Under the pieces are notes generated by a model that saw only the letters and a list, made by a program, of their open reading frames with translations, had not been told where the DNA came from and ran no database searches. From assembly GCF_014217565.1 (NCBI RefSeq), contig NZ_CP043661.1, forward strand, positions 4,092,001 through 4,156,000: a DNA stretch of 64,000 nucleotides, given 5' to 3'. This DNA comes from Kribbella qitaiheensis (GTDB taxonomy: Bacteria > Actinomycetota > Actinomycetes > Propionibacteriales > Kribbellaceae). Each line of letters begins with the position of its first letter. Position 1 is the stretch's first letter. Position numbers and translations under genes: made by a program. Shown piece by piece: positions 50,162-59,389 of this stretch.

Positions 50162-51154
50162 TCAGGTAGTTGAGCTGCGGAGGTGGGCGTGGATGCCGCT
50201 GTAGACCTCTGCGGTTGGTAGTAGGCGCTTGGGGACTTTGGTGACGACGCTGTAGTTGGCGTCGACCACGTTGGCGAGTGGGACCTCGCTGATCTGGCTC
50301 AGGAGCTGGTAGGCGTCCAGTTTGTCGAGGCCGTAGAGGTCGCCGAGCCAGCCGACCATGTCCACCTGGCCTGCCCGCCACGCGTCCTCCAGTGGGCGAC
50401 TGGAGCCGACCACTGCCAGGTAGTCGTCGTTCTCGATCCGCGGCCAAGCCGGGCCTGGCGTCTTGAGCAGATCAACCACCAGTACTACGTTCATCGCGCC
50501 CTCGACAGCAGTACCGCAGGACTCGCCCTCGCCCTGCCGATAGTGGCCGTCGCCGACAGAGAACAAGGCGCCCTCCACGTTGACGCGGAGGTAGCAGGTG
50601 GCGCCTGCTTTCATCTCCGGCGTGTCCATGTTGCCGCCGAAGGTGTCGGGCACCAGGGACGAACGCACCTCCCCCGCTGCCGGGGCCAGTCCCACTGTTC
50701 CGAGCATCGGCTCGATCGGCAGGGCCACCTCCAGGTCGCTTCCCTGGGCGCGGAAGCCGACGGTCTGCTTGGCGCTGTCGACCTCGTAGATCCAGGTCCG
50801 CTCCGGCAGCGGCTCCTGCAGAGTCGCCGTACGGTCGGTGCTGGTGAGGCCGCCGAAGAACGGGATGGTTGCCGATGCTCCCCAGCTGCGCGCCGGGGTC
50901 AGGTCGACGAAATGCAGCACCAGGGTGTCGCCCGGTTCGGCGCCCTCGACGTAGAAGGGCCCGGTCTGCGGGTTGACGAACGGCATCGTCAGCGACGCGC
51001 TGGCCAGGTCCGCCGTACTGCGAAGTCGCCCGCAGAAGGCGTCCTCGGTCCACAGCCGCAGCATGGTTCCGGGCTTCACCCGACGGATCGGGGCCACGCC
51101 GCCGAAGGTCCAGGCGTACTGCTCGGGCTCAGGGGAGAACTCGACGATGTCCAC
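50162..51154 (-). CDS. Acetamidase/formamidase family protein
   Basis: This 330-aa protein has the family blocks [37 protein letters not shown] with [34 protein letters not shown] and [20 protein letters not shown]. The last two are the metal/active-site region of FmdA/AmdA-like amidases. It should hydrolyse a short amide such as formamide or acetamide to the acid and ammonia. It converges with the EamA gene (2 bp between stops) and is monocistronic. Confidence 0.88.
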   Translation of the reverse strand: MDIVEFSPEPEQYAWTFGGVAPIRRVKPGTMLRLWTEDAFCGRLRSTADLASASLTMPFVNPQTGPFYVEGAEPGDTLVLHFVDLTPARSWGASATIPFFGGLTSTDRTATLQEPLPERTWIYEVDSAKQTVGFRAQGSDLEVALPIEPMLGTVGLAPAAGEVRSSLVPDTFGGNMDTPEMKAGATCYLRVNVEGALFSVGDGHYRQGEGESCGTAVEGAMNVVLVVDLLKTPGPAWPRIENDDYLAVVGSSRPLEDAWRAGQVDMVGWLGDLYGLDKLDAYQLLSQISEVPLANVVDANYSVVTKVPKRLLPTAEVYSGIHAHLRSSTT

Positions 51155-51201
51155 GCCGGAAAACTACGCCCGGTAGCGCTCTTTCGCGACTGATCAGCGG
51201 G

Positions 51202-51218
51202 TTCTCAGCCGATTCTCA
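51202..51218. promoter_or_regulatory. Direct repeat TTCTCA x2, probable response-regulator box
   Basis: TTCTCA at 51202-51207 and 51213-51218, 11 bp apart, about 85 bp before the response-regulator gene. OmpR-type regulators bind such phased direct repeats, so autoregulation is likely. Confidence 0.5.
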
Positions 51219-51303
51219 AACAGACGGCATAACCTCGACAGGCAGCGGCATTGCCGCGACAGATGCCGGAGCCGGACGACCGGCCGGCGAACGGGAGCGC
51301 GAG

Positions 51304-51996
51304 ATGCGAGTACTGGTGGTGGACGACGACCGGGCGGTCCGGGATTCGTTGCGCCGTTCGCTGGAGTTCAACGACTTCGAGGTGGTGACGGCCTCCGACG
51401 GCGCCGAGGCGCTCGCGGTGATCGGCAACGTCGAGCCGGACGTGGTCGTGATGGACGTGATGATGCCGCGCCTGGACGGCCTGGAGACCACCAAGGCACT
51501 ACGGGCCGCGGGCAACAACATCCCGATCCTGGTGCTCACCGCCCGTGACGCTGTCGCCGACAGGGTGGACGGACTCGATGCCGGCGGCGACGACTACCTG
51601 ACCAAGCCGTTCGCGCTGGAGGAGTTGCTGGCCCGCCTGCGCGCGCTGCTCCGCCGCAGTACGACGCCGGGCGAAGGCGGCCCACGCGGCGAGGTGCTGC
51701 AGTACGCCGATCTCGTGGTGGACGTGGACGCCCACGAGGTCCACCGCGGCATCACCCCGATCCCGCTGACCCGCACCGAGTTCTCCCTGCTCGAGCTGCT
51801 GATCCGCAACCCGCGCCGGGTGCTCGAGCGCGCGGTGATCCTGGACGCGGTCTGGGGCTACGACTTCCCGACCACGGCGAACTCCCTCGAGGTCTACATC
51901 GGCTACCTGCGCCGCAAGACCGAGGTTGACAACCTGCCTCGCCTGATCCACACGGTCCGCGGCATCGGCTACGTGCTGAGAGACACCCCACCGTGA
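51304..51996 (+). CDS. mprA: OmpR/PhoB-type response regulator, MprA-like
   Basis: This 230-aa protein has a receiver domain with [12 protein letters not shown] (acidic pocket), phospho-acceptor Asp51 in [13 protein letters not shown], the switch Thr in LVLTARD and Lys in YLTKPF. The C-terminal winged helix is [20 protein letters not shown] to [20 protein letters not shown]. It overlaps the sensor kinase gene by 4 nt (GTGA), and an HtrA-type protease gene follows, the same order as mycobacterial mprA-mprB-pepD. An envelope-stress role is therefore inferred. Confidence 0.88.
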   Translation: MRVLVVDDDRAVRDSLRRSLEFNDFEVVTASDGAEALAVIGNVEPDVVVMDVMMPRLDGLETTKALRAAGNNIPILVLTARDAVADRVDGLDAGGDDYLTKPFALEELLARLRALLRRSTTPGEGGPRGEVLQYADLVVDVDAHEVHRGITPIPLTRTEFSLLELLIRNPRRVLERAVILDAVWGYDFPTTANSLEVYIGYLRRKTEVDNLPRLIHTVRGIGYVLRDTPP

Positions 51997-53681
51997 CCAC
52001 GCAACCCCCCGCCGACAACTTCCCGAAGTACACCGGCCCAGCTCCGGAAGACGAAACCCTCCACCTCGGCGGCCCCCAAAACCCACACACCAACCGCCAC
52101 CGCACACCGGTCGGCCACAGCACCGGAGTGGGCAGTACCCAAGGCGGGCCGGGGCAGTCGTCAGGCAACGGGGACGGGAACAACCGAGGTGTAGCTGCTA
52201 CCGCGACGCGGACGCAGGCCTGGTGGCAGGAGAAGCTGCACGAGCTGAGCCTCCACGCCCGGGTAACGCTGCTCGCGGCTGTCGCCGTCGGCCTGGCAGT
52301 CGCGTTCGTGAGCGTCGCCGCCTATGCCACCGTCCGGCAGCAGATGTACCGCAACCTGGACGACAGTCTGGTCCTTCGCGCCTCCCAGGCCGCGAAGAGC
52401 GGAGTGCTGACGAGGTTGGACAACCTTCAGGGTGTCGCCCCGGAGGCGCTCGGTCTGAGTGATATCCGGCTCGGCGTCTACACCGCTGAGGGGCAACGGA
52501 TCGGCGCCATATCCAGCGTCTATCCCCCGATGGAAGAACCCGAGCTCGCGATCGCACAGTCTCAGGAGGCTGGGGTCTACAGCCTCCGTACTGTTGGCGT
52601 TCGCAACGGCGAGCACTACCGGGTGGTTGCTGTACCGGCCCAGTTCTGTCCGCTGCTGCATGGTTGCGATGAAAACGGCAATGAAACCGTCCCGTCGGCG
52701 CTCGTGGTCGCGCAGTCGTTGACGCCGATCGACCGGACCTTGCACAACCTGGGGATCGTGTTGTGGGCGGTCGGCCTGCTTGGCGTGATCGGGGCGGCGC
52801 TGGCTGGGAACGCGATCGCTCAGTCCGGACTGCGGCCGCTTGCGCGGCTGACCGGCGAGGCCGAGCGGATCGCGCGGACCGAGGAGCTGAAGCCGATCGC
52901 TGTCAGCGGGTCGGACGAGATCTCGCGACTAGCGCTCGCGTTCAATGCGATGCTCGCGGCGTTGGCCAGATCTCAGGACAGGCAGCGGCGGCTGGTCGGG
53001 GATGCGGGGCACGAGCTGCGTACGCCGCTGACGAGTATCCGGACCAATCTCGATCTGCTCGCCCAGGCGGACAAGAAGGGCGGGCTCCGGCCCGATGATC
53101 GCCAGCAGTTGCTGGATGACGTCCGCGCCCAGATGGACGAGCTGACCAACTTGATCGGTGACCTGACCGAGCTCGCCCGCGATACCCCGCAGGTTCGCAA
53201 CGCCGAGCTGATCGAGCTGTCGAACGTCGTCGAGGACGCGGTGATCAAGGTCCGTCGCCGGGCCCAGTCGCTGGAGTGGGATGTGCAGTTGACCCCGTTC
53301 CCGGTCTGGGGCGACGAGCGGTTGCTCGGCCGGGCGGTGACGAACCTGCTCGACAACGCCGCGAAGTACAGCGCGCCCGACGCGGCGGACCGGAGTACGG
53401 GCGAAGGCGAACCGGCAGGACGGGTCAGCGTGCACCTGCTTGACGGCGTACTGACCGTCACGGACAGCGGCCCAGGAATCGCCGAGGCGGACCTGCCGCA
53501 CGTCTTCGAGCGGTTCTACCGGTCCAGCGAGGCGCGCAGCCGCCCGGGATCCGGACTTGGCCTCGCGATCGTCAAGCACGCCGCCGAGCAGCACGGCGGC
53601 ATGATCTACGCCCGCAACGCGCCCACGGGCGGGGCCCAATTCACGCTCTGGCTCCCGCACGCAGCCACTCAGTCCCGCTGA
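51993..53681 (+). CDS. mprB: Sensor histidine kinase, MprB-like
   Basis: This 562-aa kinase has a long disordered N-terminus (about 65 residues, Pro/Thr/Gly rich), membrane span one ([20 protein letters not shown]), an extracellular sensor of about 130 residues, span two ([20 protein letters not shown]), a HAMP domain, the phospho-acceptor His in [20 protein letters not shown], the N-box in [14 protein letters not shown] and G-boxes [19 protein letters not shown] and [11 protein letters not shown]. It is complete and should phosphorylate the MprA-like regulator. Its sensor loop has two cysteines (FCPLLHGC) that might form a disulfide. Confidence 0.9.
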   Translation: MTTQPPADNFPKYTGPAPEDETLHLGGPQNPHTNRHRTPVGHSTGVGSTQGGPGQSSGNGDGNNRGVAATATRTQAWWQEKLHELSLHARVTLLAAVAVGLAVAFVSVAAYATVRQQMYRNLDDSLVLRASQAAKSGVLTRLDNLQGVAPEALGLSDIRLGVYTAEGQRIGAISSVYPPMEEPELAIAQSQEAGVYSLRTVGVRNGEHYRVVAVPAQFCPLLHGCDENGNETVPSALVVAQSLTPIDRTLHNLGIVLWAVGLLGVIGAALAGNAIAQSGLRPLARLTGEAERIARTEELKPIAVSGSDEISRLALAFNAMLAALARSQDRQRRLVGDAGHELRTPLTSIRTNLDLLAQADKKGGLRPDDRQQLLDDVRAQMDELTNLIGDLTELARDTPQVRNAELIELSNVVEDAVIKVRRRAQSLEWDVQLTPFPVWGDERLLGRAVTNLLDNAAKYSAPDAADRSTGEGEPAGRVSVHLLDGVLTVTDSGPGIAEADLPHVFERFYRSSEARSRPGSGLGLAIVKHAAEQHGGMIYARNAPTGGAQFTLWLPHAATQSR

Positions 53682-53739
53682 CCTCCCGTACTGCGGGTCG
53701 CCGGCTGAGGTGCGCAGTTATGTGAGCCTGCTGACAGCT

Positions 53740-53800
53740 TCTTCAGGGGATCTTCACAGAGTTCTTCGGGAGCTCTGACGGGATCTTCAGGGCTCTCTCA
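53740..53800. promoter_or_regulatory. Array of about six phased TCTTCA-like direct repeats before the htrA-type gene
   Basis: TCTTCA or close variants start at 53740, 53751, 53763, 53774, 53784 and 53795, a period of 10-12 bp, ending about 25 bp before ATG 53825. The motif resembles the TTCTCA pair before the response-regulator gene, so this is a likely high-occupancy MprA-like binding array that controls the protease. Confidence 0.6.
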
Positions 53801-53824
53801 GGTGGATCCGCCAAGGTTCTACTC

Positions 53825-55273
53825 ATGACCGAGAACCAGCCGCACCAGCCGCAGAACCAGCCGGGGCACGACGCGCCGGCCTCGGGTTCGACGTACGGGA
53901 ACCAGCCCCAGCAGGGCGCATCACCGGCGTACGGCTCGAGTCCGCAGGAGCGGGAGCGCACTCAGCAGTTGCCGGTGCAGGGCTACGGCCAGCACCAGCA
54001 CCAGCAGTACGCGCCGCAGGGCGGACAGCCGCGGATCGGTCAGCACCCCTCAGGTGGGAGTGCTTATCCACAAAGCGGGCAGTTCGGGACGGCCGGGACG
54101 CATCAGGGGACGTCACCGGGCCCGAACTGGCCTTTCGACCCGCAGCCGGCCCAGCCGGAGCCCCCGAAGCCCAAGCGGCGCGGTCTGGCTCTGGTGGCAG
54201 CTACCGCGCTGCTGGTCGGCACCGCCGGCGGTGTGGGTGGTGCGGCTGTGTACTCGGCGACCAACGACTCCAGCAGCTCGGCCCCGTCGGTGACGGCACC
54301 GCTGAACGGAGGCCAGGCCGCACCGGTGTCCGCGCCGGACGGTTCGGTCCAGGCAGCGGCCGCGAAGGTGCTGCCGAGTGTGGTGAAGATCGGCGTGGCC
54401 ACGTCGCAGGGCGCGGCCACCGGTTCGGGCATCGTGATCAGCCAGGACGGCCTGATCGTCACCAACAACCACGTCGTCGCCGGAGCGGGGAGCGGCGGCA
54501 AGATCTCGGTGATGCTCAACGACGGCCGGACCCTATCGGCCACTGTCGTCGGCACCGACCCGCTGACCGACCTCGCGGTGATCCGCGCCGACGCCAAGGA
54601 CCTGAAGCCCGCCGTACTCGGCAAGAGCGGCACGCTCGGCGTCGGTCAGGGCGTGGTCGCGATCGGTTCACCGTTCGGGCTGGAGGCGACCGTCACGAGC
54701 GGTATCGTCTCGGCCCTCAACCGCCCCGTCACTTCCGGTGACGCGCAGCAGGACAGCACGACAGTCTTCCCAGCAATCCAGACAGACGCCGCCATCAACC
54801 CCGGAAACTCCGGCGGCGCATTGATCGACCTCGCCGGCCAGGTGGTCGGAATCAACTCCGCGATCAAGACCGCCGGCGGATCGGGACAATCCGAAGGCGG
54901 AAATATCGGCCTGGGCTTCGCAATCCCGATCGACCAGGCCAAGCCGATCATCGACGAGCTGGTGGCCAAGGGCAAGGCCACACATGCACGGCTCGGCGTA
55001 CAGGTCGGCGACGCGCAGTCTTCCGACGGGCTCCAGCAGGGAGCGACCCTCGGCGAGGTGACGGTGGGCGGTGCGGCGGACAAAGCCGGTCTCAAGAAGG
55101 GTGACGTAGTCACCTCGGTAGACGGTAAGGCGATTGCGTCAGGGGACGCGTTGGTCGCCGCAGTTCGTTCGCACCGCCCCGACGACGAGGTGAGCATCAC
55201 CCTCACCCGAGCCGGCAAACCCCAGACAATCAAGGCCACCCTGGGCTCCGACAACGGCAACCCCACCGGCTGA
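53825..55273 (+). CDS. Membrane-anchored HtrA-family trypsin-like serine protease with PDZ domain (PepD-like)
   Basis: This 482-aa protein has a glutamine/proline-rich cytoplasmic N-terminus (about 115 residues), one membrane span (GLALVATALLVGTAGGVGG), an S1C protease domain with His near 216 (VTNNHVVAGA), Asp near 247 (DPLTDLAVIRAD) and Ser near 327 (NPGNSGGALIDLAG), and a C-terminal PDZ domain (VGGAADKAGLKKGDVVTSVD). It degrades or refolds damaged proteins outside the membrane. It follows the MprA/MprB-like genes and the repeat array, as in mycobacterial mprAB-pepD. A terminator follows. Confidence 0.93.
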   Translation: MTENQPHQPQNQPGHDAPASGSTYGNQPQQGASPAYGSSPQERERTQQLPVQGYGQHQHQQYAPQGGQPRIGQHPSGGSAYPQSGQFGTAGTHQGTSPGPNWPFDPQPAQPEPPKPKRRGLALVAATALLVGTAGGVGGAAVYSATNDSSSSAPSVTAPLNGGQAAPVSAPDGSVQAAAAKVLPSVVKIGVATSQGAATGSGIVISQDGLIVTNNHVVAGAGSGGKISVMLNDGRTLSATVVGTDPLTDLAVIRADAKDLKPAVLGKSGTLGVGQGVVAIGSPFGLEATVTSGIVSALNRPVTSGDAQQDSTTVFPAIQTDAAINPGNSGGALIDLAGQVVGINSAIKTAGGSGQSEGGNIGLGFAIPIDQAKPIIDELVAKGKATHARLGVQVGDAQSSDGLQQGATLGEVTVGGAADKAGLKKGDVVTSVDGKAIASGDALVAAVRSHRPDDEVSITLTRAGKPQTIKATLGSDNGNPTG

Positions 55274-55299
55274 CCCAAGCCTTCCCTCCGCCCAAGACC

Positions 55300-55334
55300 A
55301 GAACTGCGACCGCCCACCGAGCGGCCGCAGTTCT
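55300..55334 (+). terminator. Intrinsic terminator of the htrA-type gene
   Basis: AGAACTGCG (55300-55308) and CGCAGTTCT (55326-55334), with inner CCGC/GCGG, followed by GTTTTC. Confidence 0.85.
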
Positions 55335-55427
55335 GTTTTCGGGGCCTATAGCCACCGCGATCTCCGGACTTGCCAATGCCGGTGTTTATGCAGGTCAGAG
55401 GCCACTTTCGACAGTCGGCCTGACCGA

Positions 55428-55470
55428 GCAGAGATGCCCCGCCAGCAACTCGCGGGAGGGGCATCTCTGC
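55428..55470. terminator. Terminator downstream of the integrase gene
   Basis: GCAGAGATGCCCC (55428-55440) pairs perfectly with GGGGCATCTCTGC (55458-55470). Confidence 0.7.
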
Positions 55471-55473
55471 GTT

Positions 55474-55495
55474 GGGTCTCAACGAGGGTCTCAAC
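55474..55495. repeat. Two 10-bp direct repeats GGGTCTCAAC near the element end
   Basis: GGGTCTCAAC at 55474-55483 and 55486-55495, start to start 12 bp, just outside the integrase stop. They could be integrase arm-type sites. Related TCTCATC repeats occur at 63911, 63941 and 63952. Confidence 0.4.
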
Positions 55496-55506
55496 AGCGC
55501 CATAGA

Positions 55507-56808
55507 TCAGGCCGAAACGAGCGCTCCGGCAGCTCCGTCGCCGTCCTCACCCTTCCCCGGTGGCTTCTCTACCGGAGGCGCCCACAGGAGCCCGCCGACA
55601 CGGTTCGCGATGTCGCGTCGTACCGGTGTGGTGATGTGCTGGTATCGCTTGGCCATTGCGGTAGTTGCCCAGCCCATCGCATCCATCACCGCACGCTCGG
55701 GGATCCCGAGCAACAACATCACCGTCGCTGCCGTGTGCCTGGCGTCGTGTAGTCGCCCCTTGCGGATCCCGGCCGCCTTCAGCAGGTCCTTCCACTCCTG
55801 GTGATCAGTGCGCGCGTTCAGCGGCTTCCCTGTGCGACTCGCGAACAACCACCCCTCGTCCGTCCAGAGCTGCCGAGCAGCTTCCTTCTCCCCCGCCTGT
55901 TGCTTCTGATGGGTGCGCAAGATCAACACCAGCTCGTCGGGCAGTCCAATGGTTCGCCGTCCCGCTCGGGACTTCGTTGGTGCGGCATCCGGCCGCGTGG
56001 ACACACGCTCTGGGCAGTGGCCCGGAATCTTCCGGCCGCAAGGCTTGTCCCCGCAGCCGTGGACATAGTGCGGCTTGTTCCGACTACGCCGGACTTGCAG
56101 AATCCCGCCGTCAAGATCGACATCCGACCACTTGAGACCGAGCGCCTCGCCCTGGCGGAGACCGAGCGCAAGGGCGATTGCCCAGCGAGCACTATTCCGC
56201 CCCCTGTCCGCCTCGCGAAGAATGGCCTGAATTTCCTTCACCGTGTAGGGCTCGATCTCCTCCTCTTGCTCGATATCGGATCGAGGCGACTTCGCCTTGG
56301 TGGCCGGGTTGCTTTTGATGTGACCTCTTGCCTCAGCCACGCCAAGCGCGGTCCGGATCGTTCTGTGAACCTGATGCGCAGTGCCCGGTCTAGCTCCCGC
56401 ATCCTGCATTCGGGTGTAGAGCCGTTCGAGGTGTTCGGGTTGGAGCTTGTCCAGCTTGTGCTTCCCAATCCCGGGAATGAGGTGAATTCGTGCGGCGCTC
56501 TCATATGCCCTATATGCACCGAATCGAAGGTTTGGTTGGACAATCGTCAACCAGTGCAGGAGCCAGGTCTCGACCGTCCACTTCTTCTCGCCGACCGGCC
56601 GGACTTTGCCGGAGTCTCGCTCTATCTCCAATTGCTTCACGCGCGCCACCACGTCTTCCTTCTTCTTCCGCTTGACGTGCGGCCGATCTGGCGAGCCGTC
56701 GTCCTTCAGCCCCATCGTGACGCGGCCGTGCCAGTAGCCATCCGAGCCGAGGTAGATGGACGACCGACCATCAGGATTCTTGTGACGCTTCTCAGTCTCT
56801 TCACTCAT
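55507..56808 (-). CDS. int: Tyrosine-type site-specific integrase of the AICE
   Basis: This 433-aa protein has an N-terminal AP2-like arm-binding part (SSIYLGSDGYWHGRVTMGLK), a SAM-like core-binding domain (WTVETWLLHWLTIVQPNLRF) and a catalytic domain with Arg in ALALGLRQGEALGLKWSDVD, the H-x-x-R box LHDARHTAATVMLLLGIPE and the nucleophile Tyr in TTAMAKRYQHITTPV. It is complete and should integrate and excise the element with Xis. It lies at the left end of the element, 14 bp after the Xis gene in the same direction. Confidence 0.95.
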   Translation of the reverse strand: MSEETEKRHKNPDGRSSIYLGSDGYWHGRVTMGLKDDGSPDRPHVKRKKKEDVVARVKQLEIERDSGKVRPVGEKKWTVETWLLHWLTIVQPNLRFGAYRAYESAARIHLIPGIGKHKLDKLQPEHLERLYTRMQDAGARPGTAHQVHRTIRTALGVAEARGHIKSNPATKAKSPRSDIEQEEEIEPYTVKEIQAILREADRGRNSARWAIALALGLRQGEALGLKWSDVDLDGGILQVRRSRNKPHYVHGCGDKPCGRKIPGHCPERVSTRPDAAPTKSRAGRRTIGLPDELVLILRTHQKQQAGEKEAARQLWTDEGWLFASRTGKPLNARTDHQEWKDLLKAAGIRKGRLHDARHTAATVMLLLGIPERAVMDAMGWATTAMAKRYQHITTPVRRDIANRVGGLLWAPPVEKPPGKGEDGDGAAGALVSA

Positions 56809-56821
56809 TGGGAACTCCTTC

Positions 56822-57106
56822 CTAGGCAGCCTGTCGGCCTTCGCGGGCGGTGGTCCGAAGACGATCGATGTATTCGGTCAAGCACTCGGCGGGGATCCGC
56901 CGTAGGCGACCGAGCGGCACGGACTCGATCTCCCCGGCCGTCATGAGTGCGTAGAAGGTGGTGCGCCCGATGCCGAGCCGCTTGGCGGCCTGCTCGACCG
57001 TAAGCAACAGCGGAGCGGCTGACGTGGCCTCTGTAACTGACATTCGCTCTGAACTCCCTTGCTCGGCAGTGCGGCCTTGATAGGTGCTGACAGCGGCAAC
57101 GTTCAT
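56822..57106 (-). CDS. xis: Excisionase-type helix-turn-helix protein (Xis)
   Basis: The 94-aa frame starts at ATG 57106, overlapping the stop of the DUF3631 gene (ATGA); a shorter start at ATG 57043 would give a 73-aa protein closer to the usual Xis length. The domain LLLTVEQAAKRLGIGRTTFY with ALMTAGEIESVPLGRLRRIP is the MerR-like excise/HTH_17 fold of AICE excisionases. It should bend DNA at the attachment sites to favour excision by Int. Confidence 0.88.
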   Translation of the reverse strand: MNVAAVSTYQGRTAEQGSSERMSVTEATSAAPLLLTVEQAAKRLGIGRTTFYALMTAGEIESVPLGRLRRIPAECLTEYIDRLRTTAREGRQAA

Positions 57107-58461
57107 GCGGTCTCGCAGGTGGGATGGGTGTGCGTGCCGTCATCGAAGGTGAGGGGCTGACGGCAACTAATGCAGGTGGCCTGGTTGGGGAGCTGGGGGT
57201 GATCCGTCCCATCCGTCCCAACCGTCCCTTCGCAGGTCAGAGCGGGGACGGATGGATTGCTGGGACGGTTCGATCCGTCCCACGGAACTGATCCGTCCCC
57301 GGCGTGACCTGCGAAGGGACGGTTGGGACGATTCGGTACGGCTCCCCCCTTGGAGGTGGCTTCGGCCTCGGTTGGGCAGTACCTCGCCCAGGTGTCTGCG
57401 AAGTCGTCGCGGACGTATCCCTTCGACTGGGTGCCGTCTTCCCACCGATGGTTCTTCGGGGTGATGTCGTACTCACGAAGCAGCGCGGCGAGCCGTCGAA
57501 CAGTGAGCCCGCCCGGCGCGGGCTGCTCGGCCCACGGCGATTCCTCGTCGGCCCGCAGCCGCTGCACGATCACGGCCGACGGCAACGCCCGTGCTGCGCC
57601 GAACGCATCCCGGCAATCACTCAGAAGCCGGATCGACTGAGAGGCCTCCGTCGAGTCCTGAAGCTCTGCAATCAGCGTCAGGGCAGCGTTTCTAGCCCGG
57701 CGCGGCCAGAGCCCGCCTGCGAGATCCGCAAGAGCAATCAGGGGCTCCCAGGTGTCGGCCGCGCGGTCTTCCAACGGCATGTTCGGCGCGGCGTTGGTGA
57801 GATCGTCCAGGTGGGCCGTGACCCATGCGTGTAGGCGTTCCCGCAGTTCGGCTAGGACGGGAGCGTCACGGCGTACGCGATAGGGCTGGACCGATTCGCC
57901 CTTGGTGCGGCGGCGCATCCGGATCACGGCTGCCCGGTCCTCGATCGTGTCGGGCATCATCCCGATACCAGCAAGGGCGGCCATGGCGAACGTCTCGATC
58001 TTCTCGACCGACCGCGATCCGGCGTCGTAGCGCAGGGTTGGGCGTCCTCGCTGGTGTCCGGCGTTGAGCAGTCCGCGTAGGTCCTCGTTGTCGCCTGCCT
58101 TCGGCCCGAAGATCGTGTCTGCCTCATCGATCAGCAGCGTCGGCGGATCTGACGGCGTGAGGCCGATCGACCGGTACACGGCTGACGGGGATGCGTTGGT
58201 GGTCATCAGCGGCCGGTGCGACAACCCATCGGCCATGTCCAGCAACCGCGACTTCCCACAGCGCTTCTCAGGTGCCCGAATCACCAGCCGGGGCGCACAG
58301 TTCCACGCCGAGACCGCATGCGTAGCAGCGATCCACAGCACCACGGCAACCCCCGCCGCATCGCTCGGCAATACGACGTACCGGCCGATAACGGCGCGTA
58401 CCTCGTCCAGCAGGTCGGCACCGTCGACCGCGTCGACCTGGTCGTTGTTGTCGTCGGTCAT
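57103..58461 (-). CDS. DUF3631 protein (ATPase-like replication partner)
   Basis: The 452-aa protein contains an AAA-like region: VIRAPEKRCGKSRLLDMADG as a P-loop-like segment (EKRCGKS), LLIDEADTIF as Walker B and GHQRGRPTLRYDAGS, followed by a DUF3631 domain to about residue 370. The last 80 residues are low complexity (PNRPNRPF, DGSNRPSNPS) and end in a CxxC...C segment (CISCRQPLTFDD). In AICEs and plasmids DUF3631 proteins follow a prim-pol and are thought to be helicases or loaders. The prim-pol overlaps it by 4 nt. Its 3' coding part is overlaid by GGGACGG iterons and a long inverted repeat. Confidence 0.85.
   Translation of the reverse strand: MTDDNNDQVDAVDGADLLDEVRAVIGRYVVLPSDAAGVAVVLWIAATHAVSAWNCAPRLVIRAPEKRCGKSRLLDMADGLSHRPLMTTNASPSAVYRSIGLTPSDPPTLLIDEADTIFGPKAGDNEDLRGLLNAGHQRGRPTLRYDAGSRSVEKIETFAMAALAGIGMMPDTIEDRAAVIRMRRRTKGESVQPYRVRRDAPVLAELRERLHAWVTAHLDDLTNAAPNMPLEDRAADTWEPLIALADLAGGLWPRRARNAALTLIAELQDSTEASQSIRLLSDCRDAFGAARALPSAVIVQRLRADEESPWAEQPAPGGLTVRRLAALLREYDITPKNHRWEDGTQSKGYVRDDFADTWARYCPTEAEATSKGGAVPNRPNRPFAGHAGDGSVPWDGSNRPSNPSVPALTCEGTVGTDGTDHPQLPNQATCISCRQPLTFDDGTHTHPTCETA
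57204..57331. repeat. GGGACGG iteron array with a 26-bp inverted repeat
   Basis: Eight exact GGGACGG/CCGTCCC heptamers lie at 57204, 57213, 57222, 57245, 57262, 57275, 57293 and 57316, plus one variant at 57325. A perfect 26-bp inverted repeat (57214-57239 with 57305-57330) encloses further nested inverted copies, so the whole block could fold into one long hairpin. Such arrays are typical of replication origins or initiator-binding sites. Here it overlaps the variable C-terminal coding part of the DUF3631 gene. Confidence 0.75.
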
Positions 58462-59336
58462 GCGGCAATCCCTTCGTCGCGGAAACCGCCAGCGATGGCA
58501 GCTCTGATGTCTCGGTCGGTCTGGGCTGCTTGATGTCCTGCGTAGGTCAGAGCAGCGAGTGCAGCGGCACGGTCGATAGCTCCGGCCGCGACCATCCGCG
58601 CAGCACCCCTAGCAGCGCCGTAGAGGGTCGTGCGTCGCTTCCCCTGCGGCGCTTGGCGTACGGCGTCTAGCAGGCTGCCGAGGAGCTTGTCGGGGTGGGA
58701 GATGCCCCCGCCCGGTTGTGTCGTCGTTGGGCTGATTGGCGGGGCCGACGAATCGGCCGGCCTAGGCGGCAGGCATGCGGCGACGAGAGCGGGGGGCATC
58801 TCCACCGGGTCCAGGCCACCAGTGCTCGACCACCGATAGCGCAGTCCGGTTCGGTGGTGGATCGATGGCGGCAGTACGACGTATCCGCCGTCAGCCTTGA
58901 TATCGATGCCGGGCCGTCCTGGCATCGGCCGTGACGGGACCGACTGCCCGGGGTGGCGGTAGTACAGGTGAGCGCCGCCCGATCCGGTGACGACGTGGAG
59001 GGTGCGCGGAACGAGCTGGTCAACGACCATCCTTGAGAGGCTGACGTTGCCACCGTGCGCAGGGTCAACATCGACCACCAGGAGCCCGGACACCGCTCCG
59101 GTACGAACGGCGAGCTGTCCACGCGGTACAGCCGCGACAATCGCGGCGATACGGGCCGGATCGGTCGTGGCCGCATAGAAGCCGTGGCAGGTCAGGTGTC
59201 CACAGGTTGCCGGGTCGTGGTCAGTGGCGGTGCGGCAGGTGTCGCAGTTGGCTACGGGACGCTTAGAGCGGCCGAGCATGAACACCCGCCAGCCACGTTC
59301 GGCGGTCTTTAGTGCGGCGGTCAGGATCTCGTTCAT
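58458..59336 (-). CDS. Bifunctional DNA primase/polymerase (prim-pol), AICE RepPP type
   Basis: This 292-aa protein has the prim-pol fold: AERGWRVFMLGRSKRPVANC, the zinc-like CDTCRTATDHDPATCGH, the metal-binding LLVVDVDPAHGG, VTGSGGAHLYYRHPGQSV and GIDIKADGGYVVLPPSIHH. It would synthesise primers and extend DNA for the replicative phase of the excised element. A C-terminal helical region (residues 215-290) resembles the usual primase C-terminal domain. It overlaps the DUF3631 gene by 4 nt. Together they are the replication module. Confidence 0.9.
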   Translation of the reverse strand: MNEILTAALKTAERGWRVFMLGRSKRPVANCDTCRTATDHDPATCGHLTCHGFYAATTDPARIAAIVAAVPRGQLAVRTGAVSGLLVVDVDPAHGGNVSLSRMVVDQLVPRTLHVVTGSGGAHLYYRHPGQSVPSRPMPGRPGIDIKADGGYVVLPPSIHHRTGLRYRWSSTGGLDPVEMPPALVAACLPPRPADSSAPPISPTTTQPGGGISHPDKLLGSLLDAVRQAPQGKRRTTLYGAARGAARMVAAGAIDRAAALAALTYAGHQAAQTDRDIRAAIAGGFRDEGIAA

Positions 59337-59389
59337 CGGTGGATCTCCCCTCGAGGGATTTCAGGCAGCGGTCAAGCGATGAGCGGTGG

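Noticed and set aside
55335-55506. tRNA 3' end as AICE attachment site at the left end
   Set aside because: No T-arm (GGTTCGANTCC-type) or acceptor pattern was found in this gap; a tRNA target, if any, would be at the other end.
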